Notes under the pieces: generated by a model
Databases searched by the model: none
What the model saw: only the letters and a program-made list of their open reading frames with translations
What the model was told of the DNA's origin: nothing
In this document: one piece after another, positions 26,638-36,079 of the stretch
How positions within the stretch are numbered: the stretch's first letter is position 1
Layout: each line of letters opens with the position of its first letter
Source: Gordonia aichiensis NBRC 108223
GTDB lineage: Bacteria > Actinomycetota > Actinomycetes > Mycobacteriales > Mycobacteriaceae
Assembly: GCF_000332975.1 (NCBI RefSeq)
Contig: NZ_BANR01000019.1
Span: forward strand, 42,815 to 106,814
Length of the DNA: 64,000 bases
Direction: 5' to 3'
Made by a program: the position numbers and the translations under genes

Positions 26638-27717
26638 ATGCCTGACAGCCCAGAGATGTTCGACCTGATGAGCCTGCGTGTGCCGATCGTCGTCGCGCCG
26701 ATGGCGGGTGGCCCTACGACGCCGGCGTTGGTCATCGCGGCTGCACACGCGCAGGCCATGGGTTTTCTCGCGGCAGGCTACAAAACGCCCCAGGCTCTGG
26801 CTGCCGAGATCGATGAGGTCGTCGCGTCCGAGGCGGGCACTTACGGCGTCAACCTCTTCGTGCCGGGCGGACCGTTTCGCGACCTGGAAGCGGTGCGCCA
26901 CTACCGTGACGAGCTGGCGCCCGTGGCGCGGCGATACAACGTCGAAGTGGGCGCCGTCGTCGAATCCGATGACGATGCGTACGCGGCCAAGCTCGACGTG
27001 GTCATCCAACGTCGTGTCCCGGTGGTGTCTTTCACCTTCGGCCTTCCCGACGACGCAGTTCTCGCGCGGTTGCATGAGGCGGGCATCGCCGCGGTGGCGA
27101 CAGTGGCCGATCCCGATGCCGCAACTCGTGCGGCAGCGCTTGGCGTCGATGCGTTGTGTGTGCAGGGTATGCAGGCAGGTGGGCACCGTGGGACGTTGAG
27201 CGTGGACGCAGAGCCCTTGGAGATCGGGACCGTCGAGTTGGTCCGGCAGGTGGCCGAGGTCGTCGACCTCCCGATCATCGCCGCCGGCGGGATCGCCACC
27301 GGCGCACACGTCGACGACGCGTTGGCCGCGGGAGCCGTTGCGGTGCAACTGGGAACCGCGTTCCTCGACAGTGCCGAGGCGGGAACGAAGCCCACCCACC
27401 GTGCTGCACTGCGTAATCCGCGGTTCACCGACACCGTGGTGACACGAGCGTTCTCCGGCAGACCCGCGCGGGCATTGCGCAACGAGTTCACCGATCGGTA
27501 TACGCCGCTCGCACCTGCCGAATACCCCCAACTGCACCATCTGACGAGCCCGCTGCGCTCGGCGGCCGCACTCGCGGGAGATCCGGAGTTCCTGAATCTG
27601 TGGGCGGGAACGTCGTTCCGGGACACAGGCTTCGGACCGGCCGAGGAGATCATCGCACGTATCTGGTCACAGACCACGGCGGCTGCCGCTGCGCGGGCAT
27701 CGGAATCGCAGGACTGA
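26638..27717 (+). CDS. Nitronate monooxygenase (2-nitropropane dioxygenase family)
   Basis: This 359-residue FMN TIM-barrel enzyme oxidises alkyl nitronates such as propionate 3-nitronate to carbonyl compounds and nitrite. Features are VPIVVAPMAGGPTTPALV at the start, the AGYKTP loop, CVQGMQAGGHRGT, the IIAAGGIATGAHVDDALAAGAVAVQLGTAFL phosphate-binding region and TRAFSGRPARALRNEF. Length is normal. A PPOX-fold gene follows four bases after its stop. The LysR gene facing it is dead, so expression may be constitutive. Confidence 0.91.
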   Translation: MPDSPEMFDLMSLRVPIVVAPMAGGPTTPALVIAAAHAQAMGFLAAGYKTPQALAAEIDEVVASEAGTYGVNLFVPGGPFRDLEAVRHYRDELAPVARRYNVEVGAVVESDDDAYAAKLDVVIQRRVPVVSFTFGLPDDAVLARLHEAGIAAVATVADPDAATRAAALGVDALCVQGMQAGGHRGTLSVDAEPLEIGTVELVRQVAEVVDLPIIAAGGIATGAHVDDALAAGAVAVQLGTAFLDSAEAGTKPTHRAALRNPRFTDTVVTRAFSGRPARALRNEFTDRYTPLAPAEYPQLHHLTSPLRSAAALAGDPEFLNLWAGTSFRDTGFGPAEEIIARIWSQTTAAAAARASESQD

Positions 27718-27721
27718 CCGC

Positions 27722-28354
27722 ATGGGAGATCGCTACCACCACATCGCGTACGGCCCGCACGCGCTTGCGCGACAGCATCGTGCCGGGAGCAACGTCGTAT
27801 ACGGAGACGTTGCCGCACAACCTGATTCGGGTCCGGATGAGCTGGGCGAGCGCGAGCTGGCCTTTCTGCGTTCGATGTTCCAGTTCCACCTGGCGACGGT
27901 CACCGACGGCGGCTGGCCCTACATCCAATACCGCAGTGGCCCCAAGGGGTTCGTGCATCACCTCGGTGGCAACCGCATCGGTTTCGCGGACTTCCGCGGC
28001 AACTCTCAGTTCGTGTCGGTGGGCAATATCGAGGACAACCACCGTGTGGCGCTGTTCTGCGCCGACTACCCGCGTCGGATGCGGCTGAAACTCCTTGGCC
28101 GCGCGATGATTGTCGACGACGACGATCAGCTCTTGCGCGAGTTGATGACAGTTCCCGACGGCAAGGTGTCCGCCAGAGCGGAGCTCTGCATACTGATCGA
28201 CGTCGAGGGCATCGACTGGAACTGCTCGCGGAGCCTGGTGCCGCAGTACGACCGCGAGTACATCCGAGAGCTCAATCAGGCCAACGCTCGTCGAGTCGCC
28301 GAGCTCGAAGAGCGAATCCGTGTGCTCGAGGCACGGGAGGGTGAGCGCGGCTGA
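27722..28354 (+). CDS. Pyridoxamine 5'-phosphate oxidase-fold flavoprotein
   Basis: This 210-residue protein has the split beta-barrel of the PNPOx-like family (FQFHLATVTDGGWPYIQYRSGPKGFVHHLGGNRIGFADFRGN). A probable coiled-coil tail follows (NQANARRVAELEERIRVLEAREGE). Relatives bind FMN or F420; the reaction is unknown. Its start lies four bases after the nitronate monooxygenase stop, so the two are co-transcribed and may act together in oxidative detoxification. Confidence 0.83.
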   Translation: MGDRYHHIAYGPHALARQHRAGSNVVYGDVAAQPDSGPDELGERELAFLRSMFQFHLATVTDGGWPYIQYRSGPKGFVHHLGGNRIGFADFRGNSQFVSVGNIEDNHRVALFCADYPRRMRLKLLGRAMIVDDDDQLLRELMTVPDGKVSARAELCILIDVEGIDWNCSRSLVPQYDREYIRELNQANARRVAELEERIRVLEAREGERG

Positions 28355-28455
28355 CCCGGGTGGGCCGCAGTGGGCTCGGGCGCCGCGGCGTCGAACAGGG
28401 GTCGGCGGTGCGGAAAGTGGGGGAAGGGTTCGCGCGGGGGCTCGGGCGCCGCGGC

Positions 28456-28622
28456 GGAAAGTCGGGGAAGGGTTGTTTCCGCGGGTGTTGGGCGTTTCCC
28501 CGTGCAGCTTCTGGGGGAAAGGTGGGGAGGTAGAGGAAGGAGTGCGTGCCGGGCGCGGCAGAAAGTGGGGGAAGGGTTCTTTCCGCGGGCGTTGGGCGTT
28601 TCCCCGTGCAGTTTCTAGGGGA
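28456..28622 (+). repeat. Two 62-bp imperfect direct repeats, G-rich
   Basis: A copy at about 28457-28519 and another at 28561-28622 are 104 bp apart and differ at only a few positions. Each begins GAAAGT(C/G)GGGGAAGGGTT and contains TTTCCGCGGG(T/C)GTTGGGCG, then TTTCCCCGTGCAG. A third partial copy of the first part lies at 28411-28430. G runs such as GGGGGAAAGGTGGGGAGG between the copies could form a G-quadruplex on this strand. Confidence 0.75.
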
Positions 28623-28661
28623 AGCGGGCGGAACTAGGGGAAGAAGGCCGGGCAGCGCTCT

Positions 28662-29013
28662 TCCGCGGGTTTCTGCACCGGCCGCCGACCCCTCCGCGGG
28701 TTTCTGCGCCGGCGGCCGACTCTTCCGCGGGTTTCTGCGCCGGCGGCCGACTCTTCCGCGGGTTTCTGCACCGGCCGCCGACCCTTCCGCGGGTTTCTGC
28801 ACCGGCCGCCGACTCTTCCGCGACTTCTCCGCCGGCGGCCGACTCTGCCGCGGGTTTCTGCACCGGCGGCCGACCCTTCCGCGGGTTTCTGCACCGGCCG
28901 CCGACCCCTCCGCGGGTTTCTGCACCGGCCGCCGACTCTTCCGCGACTTCTCCGCCGGCGGCCGACTCTGCCGCGGGTTTCTGCGCCGGCCGCCGACTCT
29001 TCCGCGACTTCTC
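28662..29013. repeat. 31-bp tandem repeat array, eleven full units plus one partial
   Basis: Units begin at 28662, 28693, 28724, 28755, 28786, 28817, 28847, 28878, 28909, 28940, 28970 and 29001. The common unit starts TCCGCGGGTTTCTGC and ends GGCC(G)GCCGAC plus CCC or TCT. Two units (28817 and 28940) are a 30-bp variant reading TCCGCGACTTCTCCG. Units 28786-28846 and 28909-28969 are copies of each other, showing a 123-bp higher-order duplication. The unit length is not a multiple of three, which argues against coding. Confidence 0.9.
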
Positions 29014-29082
29014 GCGCACCCGAACCGCCTCGACGACGCAGCGGCGAGACGACCCGGCGCCGCGGCGCGCTGCGTGAGCCGG

Positions 29083-30384
29083 TCAGCTCGCGGCGGCGCG
29101 GAGGGCGTCGGCGAGGAGGTGGAAGGCGATGGTCGTCGATCGTTCGCGGACCGCGGCGCGGTCGCCCGGAAGGTGCAGTGTCCGGGTGATCGTCGGGGCT
29201 CCGGGTACTCCGATTCCGAAACATACTGTGCCGACCGGTTTTCCGGGAGTCTCACCGCCCGGCCCTGCGATGCCGGTGGTGGAGATCGCGGTGTCGGCGC
29301 CGAGACGGGCCATCACGCCTTCGGCCATTGCCGCGGCGACCGGCTCGCTCACCGCACCCAGCTCGTCGATCAACGACGCAGGCACGCCGAGTGAGTTGAT
29401 CTTCACGTCGTTGGAGTAGGAGACCACTCCGCCGAGGACGTAGGCCGACGACCCTGCACGATCGGTGAGTCGCGCGGCAACCATTCCGCCCGTGCAGGAT
29501 TCGGCAGTGGCGATGTGTCGTCCCGTCAACAGTTCTGCGAGTTGGTCGTCGATGGTGGCACCGTCGGTGGAGAAGGTCTGTGAGGGGTACATCCCGACGA
29601 GGAAGTTGGACAGTGCGGTGTAGTCGCCAGACGCTGAGACGGGGTAGCGCGTGACGATCTCCAGTTCGCCGCGGCGCAGACACGTGGTGATCTCGAGGTC
29701 GTCGTAGCCGGGTACCGCATCGTGTGCGGCGCGCAGGCCGGCAGCCAGGTCGGCTTCGGGCAGCCCGAACATGCGGATGGTGTTCTGCCGCATGTCAGGA
29801 TGCCCGACGATCGCCTGGTCGATCGGGGGCGCGGTGATCGCGTCGGGCCACATCAGCTGCAGCTCCCGTGGCGGTCCGGGTAGTACGAGGATTGCGGGCA
29901 GGCGACGGCGCCCACGCGGATCCTCGCCCGCGGGGACGGCGACTCCCGGCGCGGTGCCGGTGGGTGGAATCGATTGTGCGCCTTCGGGAACCATGGCCTG
30001 TTTGTCGATGCCGGCCGCCGTGGCAGCCGACGCCGACTCGCTGCCGCCGCGGCCCTGCCAGCGGCGGATGATCTCGGCGATGTGATCGCGTAGCGGCTCG
30101 TCGAGATGTAGCTCGCGACCGGTGAATTCGGCAACGGTGGCGACGGTGAGGTCGTCGGCGGTAGGGCCGAGGCCGCCGGTGGTGACGATCAGCGACACGC
30201 CCTCGTCGGCGAGGAAGCGCAGCTCTGCTGCGAGATCCTCGGGGCGGTCGCCGCAGACGATGATGTGGGCAACGTCGACGCCGAGCGCGAAAAGCTGTTC
30301 GGCCACCCACGGGCCGTTTCGGTCGGTGATCCGTCCGGTGAGGACCTCTGTCCCTGTCACCACGATGCCCGCGCGTACCGTCAC
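29083..30384 (-). CDS. cinA: CinA-family protein (competence/damage-inducible)
   Basis: This 433-residue protein has an N-terminal MoCF-type molybdopterin-binding-like domain (about 1-175; [38 protein letters not shown]) and a C-terminal CinA domain (about 270-433; [53 protein letters not shown]). The C-terminal domain acts as NMN deamidase in several bacteria, and the N-terminal part as an ADP-ribose pyrophosphatase in some. The start is GTG. Length matches full CinA. Confidence 0.93.
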   Translation of the reverse strand: MTVRAGIVVTGTEVLTGRITDRNGPWVAEQLFALGVDVAHIIVCGDRPEDLAAELRFLADEGVSLIVTTGGLGPTADDLTVATVAEFTGRELHLDEPLRDHIAEIIRRWQGRGGSESASAATAAGIDKQAMVPEGAQSIPPTGTAPGVAVPAGEDPRGRRRLPAILVLPGPPRELQLMWPDAITAPPIDQAIVGHPDMRQNTIRMFGLPEADLAAGLRAAHDAVPGYDDLEITTCLRRGELEIVTRYPVSASGDYTALSNFLVGMYPSQTFSTDGATIDDQLAELLTGRHIATAESCTGGMVAARLTDRAGSSAYVLGGVVSYSNDVKINSLGVPASLIDELGAVSEPVAAAMAEGVMARLGADTAISTTGIAGPGGETPGKPVGTVCFGIGVPGAPTITRTLHLPGDRAAVRERSTTIAFHLLADALRAAAS

Positions 30385-30430
30385 GGCCCAAAGCCTATCG
30401 CCGCATACTCGTCCGGGGCATCTGTGCAGG

Positions 30431-31303
30431 TCAGCGGCGGTTCAATGTCAGCCTCGTCGCGGCAACCTCGTCGAGAACCGTTTCCGACGCGACGTGCGGA
30501 GGCGTCTGCCGCGGCCAGTGCACGATCACATCGGTGAAGCCGAGCTCGGCCGCGCGGCCGGTGAGGTCGTCGAACATGCCGAGGCTCTCCAGCGACTGCG
30601 CCGGCCCCGAGTCGATGCTGAGGTATCGACGGAAGTCGGAGACATCGGAACGGTCGGCGAGCGCGGCGTCGAGGATCTCGCAGTTGCGTGCGATGCCGGT
30701 GAACCAGTCGTCGACGGTGGCAGCGGTGGTGTTGCCCGTGGTGATCCAGCCGTCGCCGACGCGTGCGGCAAAGCGCACCGACCGCGGTCCGTTGCCCGAG
30801 AGCAGCAGTGGCACGCGCTCACGGACCGATCCGCCGACCAGCCGCATGTCGCGTGCGGTGTAGTACTCGCCGTGGGCGTCGACGTGGTCGTCGCGCAATG
30901 TGCGGTCGAGCAGCCCGGTGAACTCCTGCAGCCGATCAACCTTCTGCCGTTCGGTGAGCTCGGGTTGTCCGAGAAGCCTGTCGTCGGGTGTACCGCCCGC
31001 GCCGAGCCCGAGGAGCAACCGGCCGTCGGAGATGTCGACGAGGGTCTGCACCTCCCGGGAGAACGCGACGGGATGCCGGAAGTTGGGTGAGGCGACGAAC
31101 GTTCCGAGTCCGATGGTGCGAGTGACCGTGGCCGCAGCGGTCAGAGTCGGCATGCACGAGAACCACCGAGAGTCGGGCAGGCCACCCCAGACGAGGTGGT
31201 CGTAGGTCCAGGCGTGGTCGAAACCCATCTGCTCGGCTCGCTCCCACAGCGGTCGCGAGCGTTGCCAGTCCAGATCGGGGAGAATACAGATACCGAAGCG
31301 CAC
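30431..31303 (-). CDS. LLM-class (luciferase-like) flavin/F420-dependent oxidoreductase
   Basis: This 290-residue TIM-barrel protein of the luciferase-like monooxygenase superfamily has [25 protein letters not shown], the [17 protein letters not shown] strand, [11 protein letters not shown] and the [26 protein letters not shown] cofactor region. In Mycobacteriales such proteins usually use F420 or FMN. The substrate is unknown. It stands alone between cinA and the divergent carotenoid operon. Confidence 0.88.
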   Translation of the reverse strand: MRFGICILPDLDWQRSRPLWERAEQMGFDHAWTYDHLVWGGLPDSRWFSCMPTLTAAATVTRTIGLGTFVASPNFRHPVAFSREVQTLVDISDGRLLLGLGAGGTPDDRLLGQPELTERQKVDRLQEFTGLLDRTLRDDHVDAHGEYYTARDMRLVGGSVRERVPLLLSGNGPRSVRFAARVGDGWITTGNTTAATVDDWFTGIARNCEILDAALADRSDVSDFRRYLSIDSGPAQSLESLGMFDDLTGRAAELGFTDVIVHWPRQTPPHVASETVLDEVAATRLTLNRR

Positions 31304-31478
31304 CCGGCCAGCCTAGTGCGCGCAGTTCGAGGCACCTCCCATCCAGGCGTCCGGCGGCGTCGAACACAAGGTGACAGGACTGCCGACCTCTCATGGGCTC
31401 GGCTGATGACCCGCGTGAAGCGCGAACCGCGTTCGCACCGGACAATCGAGAGGTGAAGGGCGAGAGGTGAAGGGATCG

Positions 31479-32063
31479 ATGGTCGAGGACCTGGTGGTAC
31501 TCGTCGACGACGACGGCCGTCCCCGTGGCACCGCGAATCGACTCACCGTGCACGGCCCCGATACGCCGCTGCACTTCGCGTTCTCCTGCCACCTGGTCGA
31601 CGACCGTGGGCGAATCTTGATGACCCGACGGGCACTGGGCAAGAAGACCTGGCCCGGCGTGTGGACGAACTCGTTCTGCGGACATCCGCGACCAGGTGAG
31701 AGCCCCGAACAGGCGATCGCCCGCTACTCACAGCGTGAACTCGGCATCGACGTCATCGATCTCCGGCCAGTGATCCCCGGTTTTCGCTACCGGGCCGTCG
31801 ACGCGAGCGGGGTCGTCGAGAACGAGGTGTGTCCGGTGTACGCGGCGCGGCCGGTCGGCGACCTCGCGCCCAACCCCGACGAGGTGATGCAGCACACCTG
31901 GGCAGAGATCGATGACATCTGGGAGATCGCTCGACGGACCCCATGGATGCTGAGTCCGTGGTTCGTCGACCAGATCGCCGAACTCGGGCCGGCGGTCGGA
32001 GCCTATGCACGACGCGTCGAACGTGCACACCACGATGCAGCAGCCGGCGAGGACGTCGGATGA
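31479..32063 (+). CDS. idi: Isopentenyl-diphosphate delta-isomerase, type I
   Basis: This 194-residue Nudix-fold enzyme interconverts IPP and DMAPP for isoprenoid synthesis. It has the catalytic Cys in TNSFCGHPRPGE, the acidic ENEVCPVY segment and TWAEIDD near the end. ATG 31479 was chosen because the AGGTGAAGGG box precedes it; an in-frame GTG lies at 31467. It is first in the carotenoid operon and overlaps crtB by four bases (ATGA at 32060-32063). Confidence 0.93.
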   Translation: MVEDLVVLVDDDGRPRGTANRLTVHGPDTPLHFAFSCHLVDDRGRILMTRRALGKKTWPGVWTNSFCGHPRPGESPEQAIARYSQRELGIDVIDLRPVIPGFRYRAVDASGVVENEVCPVYAARPVGDLAPNPDEVMQHTWAEIDDIWEIARRTPWMLSPWFVDQIAELGPAVGAYARRVERAHHDAAAGEDVG

Positions 32064-32974
32064 GCCGCCGGATTCGCGTCGACCTGCACGCGCCGCACAC
32101 TCGCTACGACGAGGTGGCCGACGCCAGCGCGGCGTTGGTGATCAACTCGTACTCGTCGTCGTTCGGGCTGGCATCGCGACTGCTCGCCGAGTCGGTCCGT
32201 GTGCATGTCCGCAACATCTATGCGCTCGTTCGCGTCGCCGACGAGATCGTCGACGCGCCTCGACCGGGCCAGGGTCCAGACGAGCGTCGAATCGCGCTCG
32301 ATCGCCTCGAATCCGACACCGATGACGCCCTCGACAGTGGTTCGAGTACCAATCTCGTCGTGCACGCGTTCGCCCGGTCGGCGCGCAGCACCGGCATCGA
32401 CAGGTCGCTCACCGCACCGTTCTTCTCGTCGATGCGGATGGATCTCACTCGAAGCGCTCACGACGAGGCGAGTCTCGCGGAGTACATCTACGGGTCGGCC
32501 GAGGTGGTCGGACTCATGTGTCTGCGCGCCTTCGTCGCCGACGAGCCGCGAGCGCACGAGCGCTACGACGAACTGAGTCCCGGCGCACGACACCTCGGTG
32601 CAGCCTTCCAGAAGGTCAACTTCCTCCGCGACTTCGCCACCGACAGTGGCGATCTCGGTCGTCGATACCTGATCGGCCTCGATCCCGCGCATCCCGCCGA
32701 GGAGGCGTGGACGCGATGGCTCGACGAGATAGACGCCGACCTCGCCGTCGCCGCGGACACCATTCCCCGACTCCCGCGCAACAGCCGTGTCGCCGTGTGC
32801 GTCGCGCACGACCTGTTCGCGGAACTCAACGCTCGACTGCGTGACCCCCCCGCCAGTATGGCTGCACGCCAACGGGTTCGGGTGTCGACGCCGGTCAAGA
32901 CACGTATCGCGGCCGCCGCCATCCTGCGCCGCGGTCAGCCCCGCGCCCGTGCGTCGGCGGCGGTGGTCGCGTGA
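32060..32974 (+). CDS. crtB: Phytoene synthase
   Basis: This 304-residue head-to-head prenyl synthase condenses two geranylgeranyl diphosphates to phytoene. The first Asp-rich motif is VRVADEIVDAP, and the second lies in the FQKVNFLRDFATDSGDLGRRYL region. SSSFGLASRLL marks the N-terminal helix. The start overlaps the idi stop, and the end overlaps the crtI GTG. No crtE (GGPP synthase) is in the operon, so the substrate must come from elsewhere. Confidence 0.92.
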   Translation: MSRRIRVDLHAPHTRYDEVADASAALVINSYSSSFGLASRLLAESVRVHVRNIYALVRVADEIVDAPRPGQGPDERRIALDRLESDTDDALDSGSSTNLVVHAFARSARSTGIDRSLTAPFFSSMRMDLTRSAHDEASLAEYIYGSAEVVGLMCLRAFVADEPRAHERYDELSPGARHLGAAFQKVNFLRDFATDSGDLGRRYLIGLDPAHPAEEAWTRWLDEIDADLAVAADTIPRLPRNSRVAVCVAHDLFAELNARLRDPPASMAARQRVRVSTPVKTRIAAAAILRRGQPRARASAAVVA

Positions 32975-34581
32975 GCGCGACGTCGCCGCGCGTCGCCGTC
33001 GTCGGGGGCGGGGTCGCGGGACTGGCGACGGCAGCGCTCCTGGCAGACGACGGGTACACGGTCGACGTCTACGAGCAGCGCGCCGACTTCGGAGGCCGAG
33101 CCGGTTCCTGGGAGTCGGAGGGGTTCCGCTTCGACACCGGGCCGTCGTGGTGGCTGATGCCCGAGGTGTTCGACCATTTCTACGAACTACTCGGCACGTC
33201 GACCGCCGAGCAACTCCACCTGCTCCGTCTCGACCCCGGGTATCGGGTGTTCTTCGAGGGGCATGCCGATCCGGTCGACGTCCACAGCAACGAACGACGC
33301 TCCATCGAACTGTTCGAGAATCTTGAACCTGGTGCGGGACAACAGTTGTCGAAGTATCTGTCGTCTGCAAGACACGCATACGACATCGCTGTGCGACGTT
33401 TTCTCTACACCAACTTCGACACCCCGCGGGCGTTTGTCGATCCCGAGGTCCTGCGGCACGCGAAAACCCTGGTGCAGTTGTTGGGCACCAACCTCGACGC
33501 GTTCATCTCCGCGCGGTTCGGCGATCGCCGACTCCGCCAGATCCTGGGCTACCCTGCGGTGTTCCTCGCGTCCTCGCCCGAGCGGGCGCCCGCCATGTAC
33601 CACCTGATGAGTTGGCTCGACCTCGACGAGGGGGTGCGCTATCCGGACGGCGGGTTCACGCGATTCGTCGACTCGCTGTGTGCGGTGGCCGAGGCGAAGG
33701 GGGCCCGACTACACGCAGGTGTCACGGTGACCGAGATCCTCACGCGCCCAACCGAGAGCGACGGTGGTCGGGGATCTCGGATACGACGGCGGCTGTCCCG
33801 TCGCCGAGCCGCGGTGGCCGGGCTGCGTGTCGCCGACGCTGACGGACCTGACCGGATCATCGACGCCGACATCGTGATCGGTGCCGCCGACCTGCATCAC
33901 GTCGAAACCCGACTGTTGCCGCGGCCGCTGCAGACGTTTCCGCAGCGGTGGTGGGATCGACATACGTCGGGGCCGGGGGCTGTCCTGGTCTTTCTCGGTG
34001 TGCGCGGAGAACTGCCCCAGCTGGAGCATCATTCGCTGTTCTTCACCGAAGACTGGACGAGCAACTTCGACGACATCTTCGAAACACCCACGGCCGTACC
34101 TGATCCCGCGTCGCTGTATGTGTGCCGTCCCTCGGCGACCGACGAGTCCGTGGCGCCCGCCGGACACGAGAACCTCTTCATGCTGATCCCGGTGCCTGCC
34201 GATCCGGAACTCGGACGCGGCGGAGTGGATGGTGCGGGTGATCCGGTGATCGAGCAGATCGCCGACCGAGCAATCGACATGGTGTCGTCCTGGGCGGGTA
34301 TCGACGACCTCGCCGAGCGCGTCGTCGTCCGACGTACCACCGGCCCGGGAGATTTCGTCGCCGATCTCAACTCATGGTCCGGCGGTGCGCTCGGACCGGC
34401 ACACACGTTATGGCAGAGCGCATTTCTCCGCGCGAACAACCGATCTGCCCGTGTGGACGGCCTCTACTATGCCGGTGGCAGCACGCGTCCGGGAATCGGC
34501 TTGCCGATGTGTCTGATCAGCGCGGAGCTGATCCGCAAGAGACTTCGCGGCGACCACTCGCCGGGCCCGTCGCAGTGCTGA
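32971..34581 (+). CDS. crtI: Phytoene desaturase
   Basis: This 536-residue FAD carotenoid desaturase has the N-terminal VAVVGGGVAGLATAALLADDGYTVDVYEQRADFGGRAG fold, FDTGPSWWLMPEVF, and the C-terminal GLYYAGGSTRPGIGLPMCLISAELIRKRL FAD-binding signature. It converts phytoene stepwise to lycopene. The GTG start overlaps the crtB stop. It converges on the second CrtI-type gene with only 10 bp between. Confidence 0.92.
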   Translation: MSATSPRVAVVGGGVAGLATAALLADDGYTVDVYEQRADFGGRAGSWESEGFRFDTGPSWWLMPEVFDHFYELLGTSTAEQLHLLRLDPGYRVFFEGHADPVDVHSNERRSIELFENLEPGAGQQLSKYLSSARHAYDIAVRRFLYTNFDTPRAFVDPEVLRHAKTLVQLLGTNLDAFISARFGDRRLRQILGYPAVFLASSPERAPAMYHLMSWLDLDEGVRYPDGGFTRFVDSLCAVAEAKGARLHAGVTVTEILTRPTESDGGRGSRIRRRLSRRRAAVAGLRVADADGPDRIIDADIVIGAADLHHVETRLLPRPLQTFPQRWWDRHTSGPGAVLVFLGVRGELPQLEHHSLFFTEDWTSNFDDIFETPTAVPDPASLYVCRPSATDESVAPAGHENLFMLIPVPADPELGRGGVDGAGDPVIEQIADRAIDMVSSWAGIDDLAERVVVRRTTGPGDFVADLNSWSGGALGPAHTLWQSAFLRANNRSARVDGLYYAGGSTRPGIGLPMCLISAELIRKRLRGDHSPGPSQC

Positions 34582-34591
34582 CACCGACCGC

Positions 34592-36079
34592 TCACGCCGG
34601 GCCGATCAGTCGTGCAACGATGTTCGCCGACAGCATCACCAACGGGAGTCCGCCGCCGGGATGCGACGATCCGCCGACGAGGTAGAGGCCTCCTACCGGC
34701 GACGCATTGGCCGGCCGCAGGAACGCTGCGCGTGTCCCGTTCGACGACGAGCCGTAGATCGACCCACCGGGGGTGAGCGTGCGGCGCTCGAGGTCGGCGG
34801 GGGAGACGACGATGCGATGGCGTATCCGATCGCGCACGTCGACACCGCGCTGTGCCATGAGCGCGATGATGTGGTCGGCGTAGGCGTCGGCCAATCCCTC
34901 GCTGTCCCAATCGGTGCCGCCTCGAGGGTCGTGACGCGGGGCGTTGACGAGAACGAACCACGACGCCGCTTCGGCCCCCGGCACCACTGCCGGATCATCC
35001 GCAGCGGCGATGTAGATCGTCGGATCGCTCGCGGGACGTGCGCGGCCGCGTCGTCCGAACACGGAATCGAACTCGTCGTCGTAGTCGTCGGGGAAGAGGA
35101 TGTGGTGATGCGGCTGCCCTGGCGGTGGGTCGTCGAGCGCGAGCAGCAGGACGAAGCCGGAGAACGAGGGTGTGCTCGCGCGGAGGCGACGCGCCGCGCG
35201 GCGTGCCGGTCGAGTCGCAACAAGGCCCGGATACACCTGTGCGGCATCGGCATTGGCGACAACCAGGTCGGCGGAGCGGCGGGCGCCGTCCGCGGTGCGC
35301 ACACCGTCGGCCCGCCCGTTCGTCGTGGTCACCCGCGTCACCTCGACGCCGAACTCGATCCTGCCGCCGAGATCGGTCAGTCTCTGCTGCAGGGCCGAGG
35401 CGATGGTGCCGAGGCCGCCCCGCACGTACCAGGATCCCCATCGCTGCTCGGCATAGGGAACGCTCGCGAGCGCGGCGGGCGCCCGCCGTGGGTCCGACCC
35501 GGTGTAGGTGGCGTAGCGGTCGAGGAGCATGCGCAGGCGAGGATCGCGGAGATAGTGGCTTCCGAGTCCGCGCAGCGTACGCCAGGGTGCGATGGTGGCG
35601 AGGTCACGGATGTCGAGAGCGCCGGTGGCCATGTCGCGCAGCGTGATCGGCGACTCCAGGAAGGGGCCGTGGGTGGCATCCCAGATCTGTCCGGCGCGGC
35701 GGAGGAACGACGCCCACTGTGCGCCGGTCCCCGGTCCGAGTGCGGCGTCGATGGCATCGGGAATCTCCGACATCTCGCCGGGCATGTCCAGCGCGGTCCC
35801 GTCGGGGAAGCGGTATCGCGCGGCAATCGGGAGTCGTTGCAGTGTCAGCGAATCCGACAGTGGTGCGCCGGTGTCGGCGAAGAGTTGCTCGAGGATGTGG
35901 GGAAGGGTGACCAACGACGGTCCGGTGTCAAAGACGAATCCCTCGTGCTCGATCACGCCGAGTTTGCCCCCGACCTCCCGCGACTGTTCGAGCACGGTGA
36001 CATCGTGGCCGCCCGCACACAGGCGCACGGCCGCGGCGAGTCCGCCGACGCCCGCTCCGATGACGAGAATCCGACTCAT
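34592..36079 (-). CDS. Second CrtI-type carotenoid desaturase/oxidase (CrtD-like candidate)
   Basis: This 495-residue FAD protein of the CrtI/CrtD/CrtO family has ILVIGAGVGGLAAAVRLC, VLEQSREVGGKLG, FDTGPSLVTLPHILEQLF and the end VGGLYLVGGSSHPGGGLPLVMLSANIVARLI. It has the same architecture as crtI but differs in sequence. It is coupled by ATGA overlap to the glycosyltransferase upstream. With cruF in the operon, a role as 3,4-desaturase of a 1-hydroxy carotenoid (CrtD-like) is the best guess. A 4,4'-oxidase role like CrtP cannot be excluded. Confidence 0.8.
   Translation of the reverse strand: MSRILVIGAGVGGLAAAVRLCAGGHDVTVLEQSREVGGKLGVIEHEGFVFDTGPSLVTLPHILEQLFADTGAPLSDSLTLQRLPIAARYRFPDGTALDMPGEMSEIPDAIDAALGPGTGAQWASFLRRAGQIWDATHGPFLESPITLRDMATGALDIRDLATIAPWRTLRGLGSHYLRDPRLRMLLDRYATYTGSDPRRAPAALASVPYAEQRWGSWYVRGGLGTIASALQQRLTDLGGRIEFGVEVTRVTTTNGRADGVRTADGARRSADLVVANADAAQVYPGLVATRPARRAARRLRASTPSFSGFVLLLALDDPPPGQPHHHILFPDDYDDEFDSVFGRRGRARPASDPTIYIAAADDPAVVPGAEAASWFVLVNAPRHDPRGGTDWDSEGLADAYADHIIALMAQRGVDVRDRIRHRIVVSPADLERRTLTPGGSIYGSSSNGTRAAFLRPANASPVGGLYLVGGSSHPGGGLPLVMLSANIVARLIGPA

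Larger units (their letters stand above)
28355..29082. other. 728-base gene-free repeat island
   Basis: No credible gene lies here. The left half (about 28370-28640) is G-rich on the plus strand and contains near-identical direct repeats. The right half (28662-29013) is a 31-bp tandem array. Several long open frames cross it on both strands, but they come only from extreme GC content without stop codons and have no family features. No tRNA or rRNA is visible. Confidence 0.75.

Noticed and set aside
28662..29013. CRISPR array
   Set aside because: The units follow directly without unique spacers, and no cas gene is near. It is a plain tandem repeat.
28272..29394. Long open frames through the repeat island on both strands
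   Set aside because: The 31-bp unit shifts frame in every copy. The frames are open only because the DNA is GC-rich and lacks stops; no ribosome site or family features were found.
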